Shown: positions 33,645-43,449, numbered from the stretch's first letter. The stretch is DNA of 64,000 nt from an uncultured Agromyces sp. (GCA_913053875.1 CAJXGN010000002.1:248001-312000); one strand, 5' to 3'. The notes: generated by a model not told the origin, from the letters alone. Made by a program: numbers and translations.

Positions 33645-34520
33645 GTGAGCGCGGACGAGGAGCACACCGGCGTCGAGCAGAACACGCGCACGATCGAGGA
33701 CTCGGTCGTGACCGACTTCAGCGAGCGCATGAGCTACGGCGGCTACCTCGAGCTCGGGCAGGTGCTCTCGGCGCAGCATCCGGTCAGCCGCCCCGAGCAC
33801 CACGACGAGCTGCTGTTCATCATCCAGCACCAGACCACCGAGCTCTGGCTGAAGCTCATGCTGCACGAGCTGCGCACGGCGCGCGACCTGCTCCGCCACG
33901 ACGAGCTGGCCCCGGCGCTGAAGTGCATCGCGCGCGTCAAGCACATCCAGCGCACGCTCACCGAGCAGTGGTCGGTGCTCGCCACGCTCACGCCGACCGA
34001 GTACAGCCAGTTCCGCGACTTCCTCGGCAACGCGAGCGGATTCCAGTCGTACCAGTACCGCGCGGTCGAGTTCGTGCTCGGCAACAAGAACGAGCGGATG
34101 CTCCAGGTCTTCGAGAACGACCTCGCCGCCACCGCGCTGCTGCGCGAGGCACTCGAATCGCCGAGCCTGTACGACGAGTTCCTGCGACTTCTGGCACGTG
34201 CCGGCTACCCCGTGCCGAAGGCCGTGCTCGACCGCGACGTCACGAAGGCGTGGACCTACCAGCCGAACCTCGTGCCGATGTTCACGGCGATCTACGCCGA
34301 CACCGAGCACCACTGGTCGGCGTACGAGACCTGCGAGGAGCTCGTCGACCTCGAGGACAACTTCCAGTTCTGGCGTTTCCGCCACCTGAAGACGGTCGAG
34401 CGCATCATCGGCATGAAGACCGGCACCGGCGGCTCGAGCGGCGCCCCGTTCCTGCAGCAGGCGCTGCAGCTCACGTTCTTCCCCGAGCTGTACGCCGTGC
34501 GCACCGAGATCGGGGCGTGA
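33645..34520 (+). CDS. kynA: Tryptophan 2,3-dioxygenase
   Basis: A 291-residue haem enzyme that opens the indole ring of tryptophan to N-formylkynurenine. Motifs are YGGYLELGQVLSAQ, DELLFIIQHQTTELWLKLML (substrate-site His), NASGFQSYQYR and WRFRHLKTVERIIGMKTGTG (haem-ligand His and active-site loop). GTG 33645 has TAGGCT 7 nt upstream, indicating leaderless start. It begins a kynurenine locus with the amidohydrolase and kynU downstream. Confidence 0.97.
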   Translation: MSADEEHTGVEQNTRTIEDSVVTDFSERMSYGGYLELGQVLSAQHPVSRPEHHDELLFIIQHQTTELWLKLMLHELRTARDLLRHDELAPALKCIARVKHIQRTLTEQWSVLATLTPTEYSQFRDFLGNASGFQSYQYRAVEFVLGNKNERMLQVFENDLAATALLREALESPSLYDEFLRLLARAGYPVPKAVLDRDVTKAWTYQPNLVPMFTAIYADTEHHWSAYETCEELVDLEDNFQFWRFRHLKTVERIIGMKTGTGGSSGAPFLQQALQLTFFPELYAVRTEIGA

Positions 34521-34603
34521 CGGATGCCCGGCTGCGCGCACCCCTCGCCCGACGGTCCCGCACACCGCTGCATCCGCCCGGTCGCCCGACCCGAGGAGGC
34601 ACC

Positions 34604-35581
34604 GTGACCGACGTGGATCCGCTGCTCGGCCCGCTCGCCCGGCACGTGCGTCACGGCGTCACGGGTGAGGACGGCGTCGCCCTCCCCCCGCTCTGCGACC
34701 ACCACGTGCACCTCGCGCTCGTCGATCTGCACGGCATCGTCGCGGGCGGTGTCGCCGCGGTGCTCGACCTCGGCGGCGAGCCCGCCGCGCTGTCGCGCCT
34801 CGCCGACGAGCACCACTCGCCGCAGATCGCGTACGCGGGCGCGTTCCTGACCGCTCCGGGCGGCTACCCGACCGGGCGAGACTGGGCGCCGGCCGGCGCC
34901 GTGCGCTCGGTGGAGACCGGCCGACTCGAGCACCACACCGCCGGGCGCACTCCCGCCGAGGCTGCGGTCGAGGAGCAGCACTCCTTCGGGGCATCCGTCG
35001 TCAAGGTGACGCTGCACGCCGATGACGGAGCCGTCTTCGACCCGGACGGGCTCGCTGAGGTCGTCGCCGCCGCACGCGAAGCCGGGCTGCCGGTCGTCGC
35101 GCACGTGCAAGGCGCGGGCATGGCCGAGCGTGCGCTCGACGCCGGTGTCGACGCGCTCGCGCACACGCCGTGGACCGAGCGGCTCGACGACGCGCTCATC
35201 GCCCGCGCCGTCGCCGCCGGGCAGCGCTGGATCTCGTCGCTCGACATCCACGACCGCGGCGGCCGCGGCGCCGACCACGCGGTCGCGCTCGACAACCTCG
35301 CGCGCTTCCACGCGGCCGGCGGCACGGTGCTCTCGGGCACCGACCTCGGCAACGGCGACCTCCCGCTCGGCGTGAACCCGCGCGAGGTGCAGGGCCTGCT
35401 CGACGCCGGGCTCTCCCCCGCCGACGTGCTCGCCGCGATGACCGCGACCTGGCCGGTCGGCCCGCCGGACGGCCTCGCCACGTGGATCCCGGGCCTGCCC
35501 CCGGCGGCGGCCGACGAGCTCGCCGACTGGCTGACCGGCGCCCACGTCGTGCCCGCCGAGGCGTTCGAGCAGCACATCTGA
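34604..35581 (+). CDS. Metal-dependent amidohydrolase, candidate kynurenine formamidase
   Basis: A 325-residue amidohydrolase-superfamily barrel. Metal-site marks run in order: CDHHVHLAL (His-X-His near 30), SVVKVTLHA (Lys near 133), VVAHVQG (His near 165), ALAHTPW (His near 185) and SGTDLGNG (Asp near 245). The site GAGGAGG precedes GTG 34604. It lies between kynA and kynU, and no KynB- or AFMID-type formamidase is seen, so it may remove formate from N-formylkynurenine. That is inference from context; a general amidase is also possible. Confidence 0.75.
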   Translation: MTDVDPLLGPLARHVRHGVTGEDGVALPPLCDHHVHLALVDLHGIVAGGVAAVLDLGGEPAALSRLADEHHSPQIAYAGAFLTAPGGYPTGRDWAPAGAVRSVETGRLEHHTAGRTPAEAAVEEQHSFGASVVKVTLHADDGAVFDPDGLAEVVAAAREAGLPVVAHVQGAGMAERALDAGVDALAHTPWTERLDDALIARAVAAGQRWISSLDIHDRGGRGADHAVALDNLARFHAAGGTVLSGTDLGNGDLPLGVNPREVQGLLDAGLSPADVLAAMTATWPVGPPDGLATWIPGLPPAAADELADWLTGAHVVPAEAFEQHI

Positions 35582-36044
35582 CGCGGCCCCGCGGCATCCG
35601 CCCCGCCCGCGCCGCCCCGCGGCATCCGACCGCGCGCCGCCCCGTGGCATCCGACCGCCCGTGGCAACCCACGCAACGCGGCACGTGCCGCGCGACCCGG
35701 CCAGCCCAACGCAACCCGGCCAGTCGTGCACGGCTGGCCGCGTCGCGCGCCGCTGGCCGGCTCGCCGGGCACGTGCCCGTCGTCTGGGCACGCTCAGCTC
35801 GTTCGGGCACGTCGAGTTCGACGGTGCCCGAACGACTCGAGCGGGCCGAACGCGACAGCACTGAGGTTCCGGCCCGCCCACGTCACGCCGGCCCGCGTTC
35901 GAACACGGGCCCGCGCGCCCGAGACGGGCCGGCGTGAACGGCACGTGCCGACCTGACGGGCCGGCGTGAACGGCACGTGCCGACCTGACGGGCCCGCGCG
36001 CCCGAGACGGGCCGAACCGGGGCGCGTCGCCGAGAATGGAGCCC
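35582..36044. repeat. 463-bp repeat-rich intergenic block before kynU
   Basis: No gene is supported here. Seen directly: three GGCATCCG copies at 35590-35660; inverted arms TCGTTCGGGCAC (35799-35810) and complement (35824-35835) around the internal palindrome CGTCGAGTTCGACG; two adjacent identical 32-bp units (35924-35955, 35956-35987); and a 25-bp direct repeat (35906-35930, 35989-36013) flanking those units. Several copies of GGCACGTGCC also occur. Long open frames through it are by-products of the repeats. The kynU promoter is probably at the far end (GAGAAT, 36032-36037). Confidence 0.75.
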
Positions 36045-37304
36045 ATGAGTCTCGACCGCCACCTCGCGTGGGCGCGCCGCCAGGATCGCGCCGACGGCCT
36101 CGCCCATCACCGCGCGCGCTTCCACGGCGCCGACACGCCCCTCGTCTACTTCGACGGCAACTCGCTGGGTCGCCCGGCGGTGTCGGCGATCGAGCGGGTC
36201 GAGCGCTTCCTGCGCGAGGCGTGGGGCGAGCGACTCATCCGCGGGTGGGACGAGCAGTGGATGGAGCTGCCGTTCCGCATCGGCGACGACATCGGCAGGC
36301 ACGTCATCGGCACCGCGCCCGGCCAGACCGTCATCGGCGACTCCACGACCGTGCTGCTCTACAAGCTCGCGCGTGCGGCCGTCGACGCGCAGCTCGCCCG
36401 CGACCCCGCCCGCGTCGAGATCGTGGTCGGCAGCGACGACTTCCCCACCGACCGCTACCTGCTCGAGGGAATCGCCCGCGAGCGCGGCGCGCGCCTGCGC
36501 TGGATCGAGGTGGCGCGCGACTCGGGCGTCACCGTCGAGCAGCTGCGCGCGGCGGTCGGCCCCGAGACCGCCCTCGTCGTGCTGAGCCACGTCGCCTACC
36601 GGTCGGGCCATCTGGCGGATGCCCCCGAGCTCACGCGCATCGCGCACGACGCCGGCGCGCTGGTGCTGTGGGACCTCTGCCACTCGGCCGGTTCGGTGCC
36701 GGTCGAGGCGGATGCCTGGGGGTTCGACCTCGCGGTCGGCTGCACGTACAAGTACCTGAACGGCGGCCCCGGCTCCCCCGCGTTCGCGTACGTGCGCGAC
36801 GACCTGCAGGCGGCGCTCGCGCAGCCGATCCAGGGCTGGATGGGCACCGCCGACGTATTCGCGATGGGTCCGGAGTACGTGCCGGCATGGGGCATCCGCC
36901 GCTTCATCAGCGGCACCCCGCCGATCGTCGGCATGCTCGCCATGCAGGACACGATCGAGATGATCGGCGACGCCGGCATGCCCGCGGTGCGCGCGAAGTC
37001 GGTCGCGCTGACGGAGTTCGCGATCGCGCTGTCGGACGAGTGGCTCGCGCCGCTGGGGGTCGAGGTCGCCTCGCCGCGCGCGGCGGCCGAGCGCGGCGGG
37101 CACGTCACGCTGTCGCACCCCTCGATGCGCGAGGTCGTCGCGACGCTGTGGGAACAGGACGTGATCCCCGACTACCGCGACCCCGGCGGGCTGCGCGTGG
37201 GCCTCTCGCCGCTGTCGACGAGCTTCGAGGAGACGTTCCACGGCATGGCGGCGGTGCGCGAGGCCCTGCGCGCGATCCGCGCCCGCGAGGCCGGGCTGGC
37301 CTGA
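36045..37304 (+). CDS. kynU: Kynureninase
   Basis: A 419-residue PLP enzyme that splits kynurenine to anthranilate and alanine. The cofactor Lys is in VGCTYKYLNGGPGSPAF; other marks are YFDGNSLGRP at the N-terminus and LWDLCHSAGSVPVEAD, holding the PLP Asp. ATG 36045 has GAGAAT 7 nt upstream; an in-frame ATG 36036 lies within that -10-like hexamer and is less likely. With kynA it gives a tryptophan-to-anthranilate route. Confidence 0.96.
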   Translation: MSLDRHLAWARRQDRADGLAHHRARFHGADTPLVYFDGNSLGRPAVSAIERVERFLREAWGERLIRGWDEQWMELPFRIGDDIGRHVIGTAPGQTVIGDSTTVLLYKLARAAVDAQLARDPARVEIVVGSDDFPTDRYLLEGIARERGARLRWIEVARDSGVTVEQLRAAVGPETALVVLSHVAYRSGHLADAPELTRIAHDAGALVLWDLCHSAGSVPVEADAWGFDLAVGCTYKYLNGGPGSPAFAYVRDDLQAALAQPIQGWMGTADVFAMGPEYVPAWGIRRFISGTPPIVGMLAMQDTIEMIGDAGMPAVRAKSVALTEFAIALSDEWLAPLGVEVASPRAAAERGGHVTLSHPSMREVVATLWEQDVIPDYRDPGGLRVGLSPLSTSFEETFHGMAAVREALRAIRAREAGLA

Positions 37305-37390
37305 GTCGACACGCGCCGGCCGACCCGTCGTCCGAGGTCTGGGCGAATCCATAGCCCGGTGCGGGGCCGCCCATAGCCCGGTCGCCGAGC

Positions 37391-37912
<522 letters not shown>

Positions 37913-37968
37913 CCCGCGCGCCGGTAGACTTCAGGGGCATCCCATCACCCATCGGACGGAGAACCACG

Positions 37969-38364
37969 GTGCCCACCATCGTCGTCGACGTGATGCCCAA
38001 GGCCGAGCTGCTCGACCCGCAGGGGAAGGCCGTCGCCGGCGCCCTCTCCCGCACGGGTCACGAGGCCGTCACCGGCGTGCGCATCGGCAAGCGATTCGAG
38101 CTCACCGTCGACGGTCCCGTCGATGACGCGGTGCGCGCCGACATCGAGCAGATCGCGGCCGACATCCTCTCGAACGGCGTGATCGAGGACGTCGTCGCGA
38201 TCCACTGGGGCGACGACGACGTGACGGCGCCGCCGGCCGACGACACCGACAGCGAGACGGTCGACGTGTCGCTCACCGACGCGGAGCTCGCCGAGGCCGC
38301 CGCGACCGCGCCCGAGGCGCACGACGGGGTCGGCTACGACGCCCCCGCGGGCGAGACGCACTGA
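37969..38364 (+). CDS. purS: Phosphoribosylformylglycinamidine synthase subunit PurS
   Basis: A 131-residue protein. The first ~82 residues are Pur[18 protein letters not shown], then [16 protein letters not shown]. PurS is the small subunit bridging PurQ and PurL. Residues ~85-131 form an acidic, Ala-rich extension not found in the usual ~80-residue PurS. The GTG start has ACGGAGAA upstream and a -10-like TAGACT at 37925-37930, so this operon has a normal leader. purQ begins 2 bp after the stop. Confidence 0.95.
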   Translation: MPTIVVDVMPKAELLDPQGKAVAGALSRTGHEAVTGVRIGKRFELTVDGPVDDAVRADIEQIAADILSNGVIEDVVAIHWGDDDVTAPPADDTDSETVDVSLTDAELAEAAATAPEAHDGVGYDAPAGETH

Positions 38365-38366
38365 CC

Positions 38367-39065
38367 ATGCGCGTCGGCGTCATCACCTTCCCGGGCTCGC
38401 TCGACGACCGCGACGCCCAGCGCGCGGTGCGCCTCGCGGGCGCCGAGCCGGTCGCGCTCTGGCACGGTTCGCACGACCTCGAGGGCGTCGACGCGCTCGT
38501 GCTGCCGGGCGGGTTCAGCTACGGCGACTACCTGCGCTGCGGGTCGATCGCGAGCCTGTCGCCGATCATGGCCGAGGTCATCGACGCGGCACGGCACGGC
38601 ATGCCCGTGCTCGGCATCTGCAACGGGTTCCAGATGCTCACGGAGGCACGCCTGCTCGAGGGCGGCCTCATCCGCAACGACCACGGCAACTTCATCTGCC
38701 GCGACCAGGTGCTGTCGGTCGAGACGACCGCGACCGACTGGACGGGCGACTTCGAGCTGGGCCAGCAGATCACCATCCCGCTGAAGAACGGCGAGGGCGG
38801 GTTCATCGCCGACGACGACACGCTCGACCGCCTCGAAGACGAGGGCCGCGTGGTGTTCCGCTACATCGGCGTGAACCCGAACGGCTCGCTGCGCGACATC
38901 GCGGGCATCACCAACGCGCGCGGCAATGTGGTCGGCCTGATGCCGCACCCCGAGCACGCGGTGGAGCCGGGCTTCGGCCCCGACACCGTCGAGGCCATGC
39001 GCTCTGGCGTCGACGGCCTCGACTTCTTCACGAGCGTCATCTCGCGCGCGCTCGCTCGCATCTGA
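38367..39065 (+). CDS. purQ: Phosphoribosylformylglycinamidine synthase, glutaminase subunit PurQ
   Basis: A 232-residue class I glutaminase. It has [20 protein letters not shown], the nucleophile in [14 protein letters not shown] (Cys near 87), and the His-Glu pair in [14 protein letters not shown]. It feeds ammonia to PurL for conversion of FGAR to FGAM. It forms an operon with purS. purL itself lies 9 kb downstream, unlike the common purSQL cluster. Confidence 0.97.
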   Translation: MRVGVITFPGSLDDRDAQRAVRLAGAEPVALWHGSHDLEGVDALVLPGGFSYGDYLRCGSIASLSPIMAEVIDAARHGMPVLGICNGFQMLTEARLLEGGLIRNDHGNFICRDQVLSVETTATDWTGDFELGQQITIPLKNGEGGFIADDDTLDRLEDEGRVVFRYIGVNPNGSLRDIAGITNARGNVVGLMPHPEHAVEPGFGPDTVEAMRSGVDGLDFFTSVISRALARI

Positions 39066-39073
39066 CCGGCGGT

Positions 39074-39099
39074 CGGCCGGTACGATCGGCCGGTACGAT
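39074..39099 (+). promoter_or_regulatory. Tandemly duplicated -10 element
   Basis: CGGCCGGTACGAT occurs twice head to tail (39074-39086, 39087-39099), each copy ending in the -10-like hexamer TACGAT. It precedes the DUF2254 gene by 26 bp and may give two start points 13 bp apart. Confidence 0.5.
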
Positions 39100-39125
39100 C
39101 GGCACCACCGACACGAGGAGGTGCC

Positions 39126-40514
39126 GTGGTGCAGGCGAGCCGAGCGGATGCCGGCAGGGGGCGGATGCTCCGCAGGTGGGCCGCGTTCGTGGACGCGTTC
39201 GGCACGAGGCTCTGGCCGGTGCCGACCGCCGCGGTCGTGGCCGCGGTCATCGCGGGCCTCGCGATCCCGGCGATCGACCGTGCACTCGACCCGGATCTCC
39301 CGGCGGCGGTGCAGGCCGTGCTGTTCGCCGGCGGCACCAACTCGGCGCGCGCGGTGCTCTCGGCCATCGCCGGCTCGCTCATCACCGCCACGTCGCTCAC
39401 GTTCTCGCTGACCGTCGTCGCGCTGCAGCTCGCGAGCAGCCAGGCGTCGCCGCGCGTGCTGCGACTGTTCGCGCAGGACCGCATGGTGCACGGCACGCTC
39501 GCGCTCTTCCTCGCCACGTTCGCCTTCGCGCTCACGGTGCTGCGCACGGTGGACGACGCCGACGGCGATCCGTTCATCCCCCGCATCGCAGTCACCCTCG
39601 CGAGCGTGCTCACGTTCGCCAGCGTGATCGTGCTCGTGCTGTTCCTCGCCCATCTCGCCCGCCAGCTCCGCGTGGAGACGATCATGCGCGACGTGCACGA
39701 CGAGACGCAGCGCACGATCGACCTGCTCGCGGCGACGGAACTCGACGGGGTCGCGACCGCACCGTCGCAGCCGGCGGACGCGACGACGGTGCTCGCCAGG
39801 CACTCCGGGTTCCTGACCGGCGTCGACCGCCACGCGCTCATCGAGGCGGGCGAGACGTTCGACATCGTCATCGTCGAGCGCCGCGCGATCGGCTCGAGCG
39901 TCATCGAGGGCACGCCGCTGGCCGACTGGTGGCCGCGCACCGACGGGGGCGAGAGGCGAGCGGATGCCCCTGAGCGCGACCCGTCCGAGATCGCCGACGC
40001 CGTGGTGGCCGCCCACGACACGGGCTACGAGCGCACCGCCGCGCAGGACATCGGCTTCGGGCTCCGCCAGCTCGTCGACATCGCGGCCCGTGCGCTCTCC
40101 CCCGGCGTGAACGATCCGACCACGGCGGTGCACGCGCTGAGCCACCTCGCAGCGCTGCTGTGCGCGATCGCGCGACTCGACCCGGAGCCCGCCGCCCTGG
40201 TCGATGAGGAGGGCGTCCCGCGCCTCGTGCACCGCCCGCAGGAGTTCGCCGAGCTGCTGGAGGTGGCGCTCGAGCAGCCGCGCCGGTACGGCGCGAGCGA
40301 TCCCGTCGTCGCGGCGCGCATGTTCCAGTTGCTGCACGACGTCGCGCTGCACACCGGTTCGGGCGACCGCGGTGATGCGGTGCGCGAGCAGGCGGCCCGT
40401 CTCGCGGCATCCGTCGACGCCGAGGACTACGACGACGTCGAGCGCACGCGGTTCGCCGCGGCCGCCCGCGCGGTCGACGAGGCGCTGTCCGGCGCGCCCG
40501 CGGCGAGCGCGTAG
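39126..40514 (+). CDS. DUF2254 membrane protein
   Basis: A 462-residue protein with about four helices in its first 180 residues, including AVVAAVIAGLAIPAIDRAL, TATSLTFSLTVVALQLASSQ and TLALFLATFAFALTVLRTV. A large cytosolic domain follows with RHALIEAGETFDIVIVERRA and the family motif ALSPGVNDPTTAVHALSHLA. The function of DUF2254 is unknown. GTG 39126 has the site ACGAGGAGGT. It follows purQ by 60 bp but has its own promoter. Confidence 0.88.
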   Translation: MVQASRADAGRGRMLRRWAAFVDAFGTRLWPVPTAAVVAAVIAGLAIPAIDRALDPDLPAAVQAVLFAGGTNSARAVLSAIAGSLITATSLTFSLTVVALQLASSQASPRVLRLFAQDRMVHGTLALFLATFAFALTVLRTVDDADGDPFIPRIAVTLASVLTFASVIVLVLFLAHLARQLRVETIMRDVHDETQRTIDLLAATELDGVATAPSQPADATTVLARHSGFLTGVDRHALIEAGETFDIVIVERRAIGSSVIEGTPLADWWPRTDGGERRADAPERDPSEIADAVVAAHDTGYERTAAQDIGFGLRQLVDIAARALSPGVNDPTTAVHALSHLAALLCAIARLDPEPAALVDEEGVPRLVHRPQEFAELLEVALEQPRRYGASDPVVAARMFQLLHDVALHTGSGDRGDAVREQAARLAASVDAEDYDDVERTRFAAAARAVDEALSGAPAASA

Positions 40515-40525
40515 GCTCGCATCCC

Positions 40526-41065
40526 ATGGCGACAGGCGCGACGGTCCACACGTTCACGGTGCACCTGGCCGACGTCGACCGCGGCGTCTACGAGGAGCTC
40601 GCGCTGCGCGTGGCCCGCCACCCGTCGGAGACCGACGCGTTCATGCTCACGCGCGTGCTCGCCTACTGCCTCGAGTACGAGGAGGGCATCGCGTTCAGCG
40701 ACGGCGTCTCGGCCACCGACCTACCGGCCGTGCTGGTGCGCGACCTGACCGGGTCGATCACGGCGTGGATCGAGGTCGGCGCGCCCGACGCCGAGCGCCT
40801 GCACACGGGCAGCATGCAGTCGGAGCGCACCGCCGTCTACACGCACCGCGACCCGGACAAGGTCGCCGCGCAGTGGTCGGGCAAGCGCATCCATCGCGTC
40901 GACGAGCTCGCGCTGCACTCGTTCGACCCCGGCTTCCTCGACGCGGCGACCGCGCACCTCGAGCGCCGCAACGAGCTCACCGTCTCGATCACCGAGCGCC
41001 GCATCTACCTCGACCTGAACGGCGTCACGCTCGAGACCGACGTGCACCGGCATCCGCTCGCCTGA
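40526..41065 (+). CDS. YaeQ-family protein
   Basis: A 179-residue protein with the compact YaeQ fold, distantly related to PD-(D/E)XK nucleases. Motifs include LALRVARHPSETDAFMLTRV, AYCLEYEEGIAFSDG and IEVGAPDAERLHTGS. YaeQ has been linked to transcription elongation in enterobacteria, but enzymatic activity is not established. TAGGCT lies 8 nt before the ATG. Confidence 0.92.
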   Translation: MATGATVHTFTVHLADVDRGVYEELALRVARHPSETDAFMLTRVLAYCLEYEEGIAFSDGVSATDLPAVLVRDLTGSITAWIEVGAPDAERLHTGSMQSERTAVYTHRDPDKVAAQWSGKRIHRVDELALHSFDPGFLDAATAHLERRNELTVSITERRIYLDLNGVTLETDVHRHPLA

Positions 41066-41126
41066 TCGGGCCCGGGGCCTCGCGGCGCGGGTATCGTCGG
41101 GAACACGCGTCTACGAGGAGGTTCGC

Positions 41127-41801
41127 ATGCCCACCATCGCCATCGTCGGAGCAGGGCCGGGCCTCGGCGCCGCCGTCGCCCGCAGGTTCGCACGCGAGGG
41201 GTTCTCGGTCGCGCTGATCTCGCGCGACCAGGCGAAGCTCGATGCGCTCGCGGCCGAACTGGCCGACGGCGGGGTCACGGCCCGCGGGTACTCGGCCGAT
41301 GTGCGGGAAGCCGCGTCGCTCGAGTCGGCCCTCGCCCGCGCCGCGGAGGACCTCGGCCCGATCACGGCCCTGCAGTACAGCCCGCTGCCGTCGCGCAGCT
41401 ACCTGGAGCCGGTGCTCGACCTCACGCCCGAGCTCGCCCTCGAGGCCCTTCGGTTCTCCGCGTTGGGGCTCATCACGGCCGCCCGCGCCGTGCTCCCGGC
41501 GATGCGCGAGGCGGGCGACGGCACGATCATCCTGATCAACGGCGGCACCTCCGTGCAGGCGCGTCCGGGCTTCTCGGGCACCTCCGTCGCGTTCCCCGCC
41601 GAGAGCGCCTACGGCGAGATGCTGCACGATGCACTCGCCGACGAGGGCGTGCGGGTGGTGCAGCTCGTCATTCCGGGCGCCATCCCGAAGCTGCAGCTGC
41701 CGAACGGCATCGACGACGTCGCCGACCGCATCTGGGGGCTCCACGCGACGCCGGGCGAGTTCCGCACCATGCTCATCCCACTCGAGGAGGGGCGCGAGTA
41801 G
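41127..41801 (+). CDS. SDR-fold protein lacking the catalytic lysine
   Basis: A 224-residue Rossmann-fold protein. NAD(P) is bound by IAIVGAGPGLGAAVARRF. The usual Tyr-X3-Lys is replaced by YGEMLHD in FPAESAYGEMLHDALADE, so the proton-relay Lys is missing; the Ser position (GTSVAF) is also atypical. It may be a non-catalytic dinucleotide-binding protein or use other residues. ATG 41127 has the site GAGGAGGT. It is convergent with apt. Confidence 0.8.
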   Translation: MPTIAIVGAGPGLGAAVARRFAREGFSVALISRDQAKLDALAAELADGGVTARGYSADVREAASLESALARAAEDLGPITALQYSPLPSRSYLEPVLDLTPELALEALRFSALGLITAARAVLPAMREAGDGTIILINGGTSVQARPGFSGTSVAFPAESAYGEMLHDALADEGVRVVQLVIPGAIPKLQLPNGIDDVADRIWGLHATPGEFRTMLIPLEEGRE

Positions 41802-41819
41802 GGCCCGGCTCCCGGGCCG

Positions 41820-42344
41820 CTACGCCTGCAGCAGGCTGAACACGTCGCGACCGCCGAGGGCGGAGCGGCCGCCGAGCGCCTCCAGCTCCAGCACGACCGC
41901 CACGCCAGCGACCTCCCAGCCGGCGCGCTCGACGAGCGCGCACGTCGCCGCGGCCGTGCCGCCGGTCGCGAGCACGTCGTCGAGCACGAGCACGCGCGCG
42001 CCGGGGTCGAGCTCGTCGGCGTGCACCTCGAGGCGCGCCTCGCCGTACTCCAGCGCGTACGACTCGGCGAGCGTCGCCCGGGGCAGCTTGCCGGCCTTGC
42101 GCACGGCCAGCACACCGGCATCCGTGCGCATCGACGCGGCACCCGCGAGCAGGAACCCGCGCGCCTCGATGCCCGCGAACGCGTCGTAGCGCCCCGCGAA
42201 CGGCTCGACCATCGCGTCGACCATGCCACGGAACAGCTCGGCACGCGTGAAGACCGGGGTCAGGTCGCGGAACAGGATGCCCGGCTCGGGGAAGTCGGGC
42301 ACGAGGGCGATGTGCGACTCGAGCGCGGCGCGGATGTCGTCCAT
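41820..42344 (-). CDS. apt: Adenine phosphoribosyltransferase
   Basis: A 174-residue salvage enzyme that makes AMP from adenine and PRPP. The N-terminal DFPEPGILFRDLTPVF and the PRPP loop VLVLDDVLATGGTAAAT are diagnostic. ATG 42344 has TACCCT exactly 6 nt upstream, indicating a leaderless mRNA. It is divergent from the DUF389 gene by 103 bp. Confidence 0.96.
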   Translation of the reverse strand: MDDIRAALESHIALVPDFPEPGILFRDLTPVFTRAELFRGMVDAMVEPFAGRYDAFAGIEARGFLLAGAASMRTDAGVLAVRKAGKLPRATLAESYALEYGEARLEVHADELDPGARVLVLDDVLATGGTAAATCALVERAGWEVAGVAVVLELEALGGRSALGGRDVFSLLQA

Positions 42345-42447
42345 GCGGACAGGGTAGCGGCGGCGGCCGATCACCGAGGCGCACGGACTCGGGCACTGGC
42401 GGCCGACACGGGCATCCGCGTACGATCGGGGCCATTGGGGGCATCCG

Positions 42448-43449
42448 ATGGCGTCTGGGGAGCGACAGCGGTCCGAGCTGAACGAGCTCGGGGAGATGCG
42501 CGACGCGGTCTTCTTCGCCGGGCCGGAGCGGCAGCGCAAGGTCAGCCGGTACTGGATCCTGCTCATCCTGTCGTCGGTCATCTCGGCCGCGGGCATCGTC
42601 GCCGACTCCACCGCGACCGTCATCGGCGCGATGATCGTCGCGCCGCTCATGCTCCCGATCCAGGGCGTGATGCTCGCGAGCGTGCTCGGCGACCGCCTCA
42701 ACCTGCGCCGCGCGCTCGTGCTGCTCGTCGGCGGATCGATCGTCGCGGTCGGCATCGGGTTCCTGCTCGGCCTCGTCATGATCTACGACATCGATTCGAC
42801 CAACAACGCCCAGGTGGCGGCACGCGCGTCGCCCGGCCTCGTCGACCTGCTCGCAGCGCTCGCAACGGGCGCCGTCGGCTCGATCGCGCTCGTGCGGCGC
42901 GACATCTCCGACACGCTGCCGGGCGTGGCGATCGCGATCTCGCTCGTGCCGCCGCTGTCGGTCGTCGGGGTCACGCTCGAGTCGGGCGCCTGGAACGACG
43001 CGTTCGGTTCGCTCGTGCTGTTCCTCACGAACGTGTCGGCGATGATCGGCACGGGCATGTTCGTCATGTCGATCTACGGGCGCAGCCGCGTCGGCGAGAA
43101 CCGCCGCGTCGACGCCGTGCGCTCGGGCAGCCGTCGCAGCACGATCATCGTGCTCTCCACGATGGGCGCGGCCATCCTCGTGATCCTCAGCCTGTCGGGC
43201 ATCGTCAAGCTCCAGGACAACCTGCTCGCGAGCCAGGTGCAGCACGAGCTGCAGCAGTGGGCGCACCCCGCCGGCTGGGTCGTCACGTCGGTCACCTGGC
43301 ACAACGACACGCTCGTCGCCCAGGTCGAGGGCCCCTCGCCCGCACCCGACACCGACGACCTGCAGCAGGCGTTCGACGACGCCGGCATCGACACCACGCA
43401 CGTCTCCGTGCGGCTCGTCGAGGGCACCTCGGTCGACTTCGACGACTGA
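42448..43449 (+). CDS. DUF389 membrane protein
   Basis: A 333-residue protein with about six membrane helices. It has the family segments TVIGAMIVAPLMLPIQGVML, SIALVRRDISDTLPGVAIAI and SLVPPLSVVGVTLESG. A C-terminal soluble domain of ~90 residues follows. The function is unknown; DUF389 proteins are putative transporters. A TACGAT element lies at 42421-42426, giving a short leader. Confidence 0.9.
   Translation: MASGERQRSELNELGEMRDAVFFAGPERQRKVSRYWILLILSSVISAAGIVADSTATVIGAMIVAPLMLPIQGVMLASVLGDRLNLRRALVLLVGGSIVAVGIGFLLGLVMIYDIDSTNNAQVAARASPGLVDLLAALATGAVGSIALVRRDISDTLPGVAIAISLVPPLSVVGVTLESGAWNDAFGSLVLFLTNVSAMIGTGMFVMSIYGRSRVGENRRVDAVRSGSRRSTIIVLSTMGAAILVILSLSGIVKLQDNLLASQVQHELQQWAHPAGWVVTSVTWHNDTLVAQVEGPSPAPDTDDLQQAFDDAGIDTTHVSVRLVEGTSVDFDD

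Noticed and set aside
35582..36044. Open frames and possible CRISPR array in the kynU upstream region
   Set aside because: Only two 32-bp units exist and they are adjacent without spacers; the frames change strand and lack coding features.
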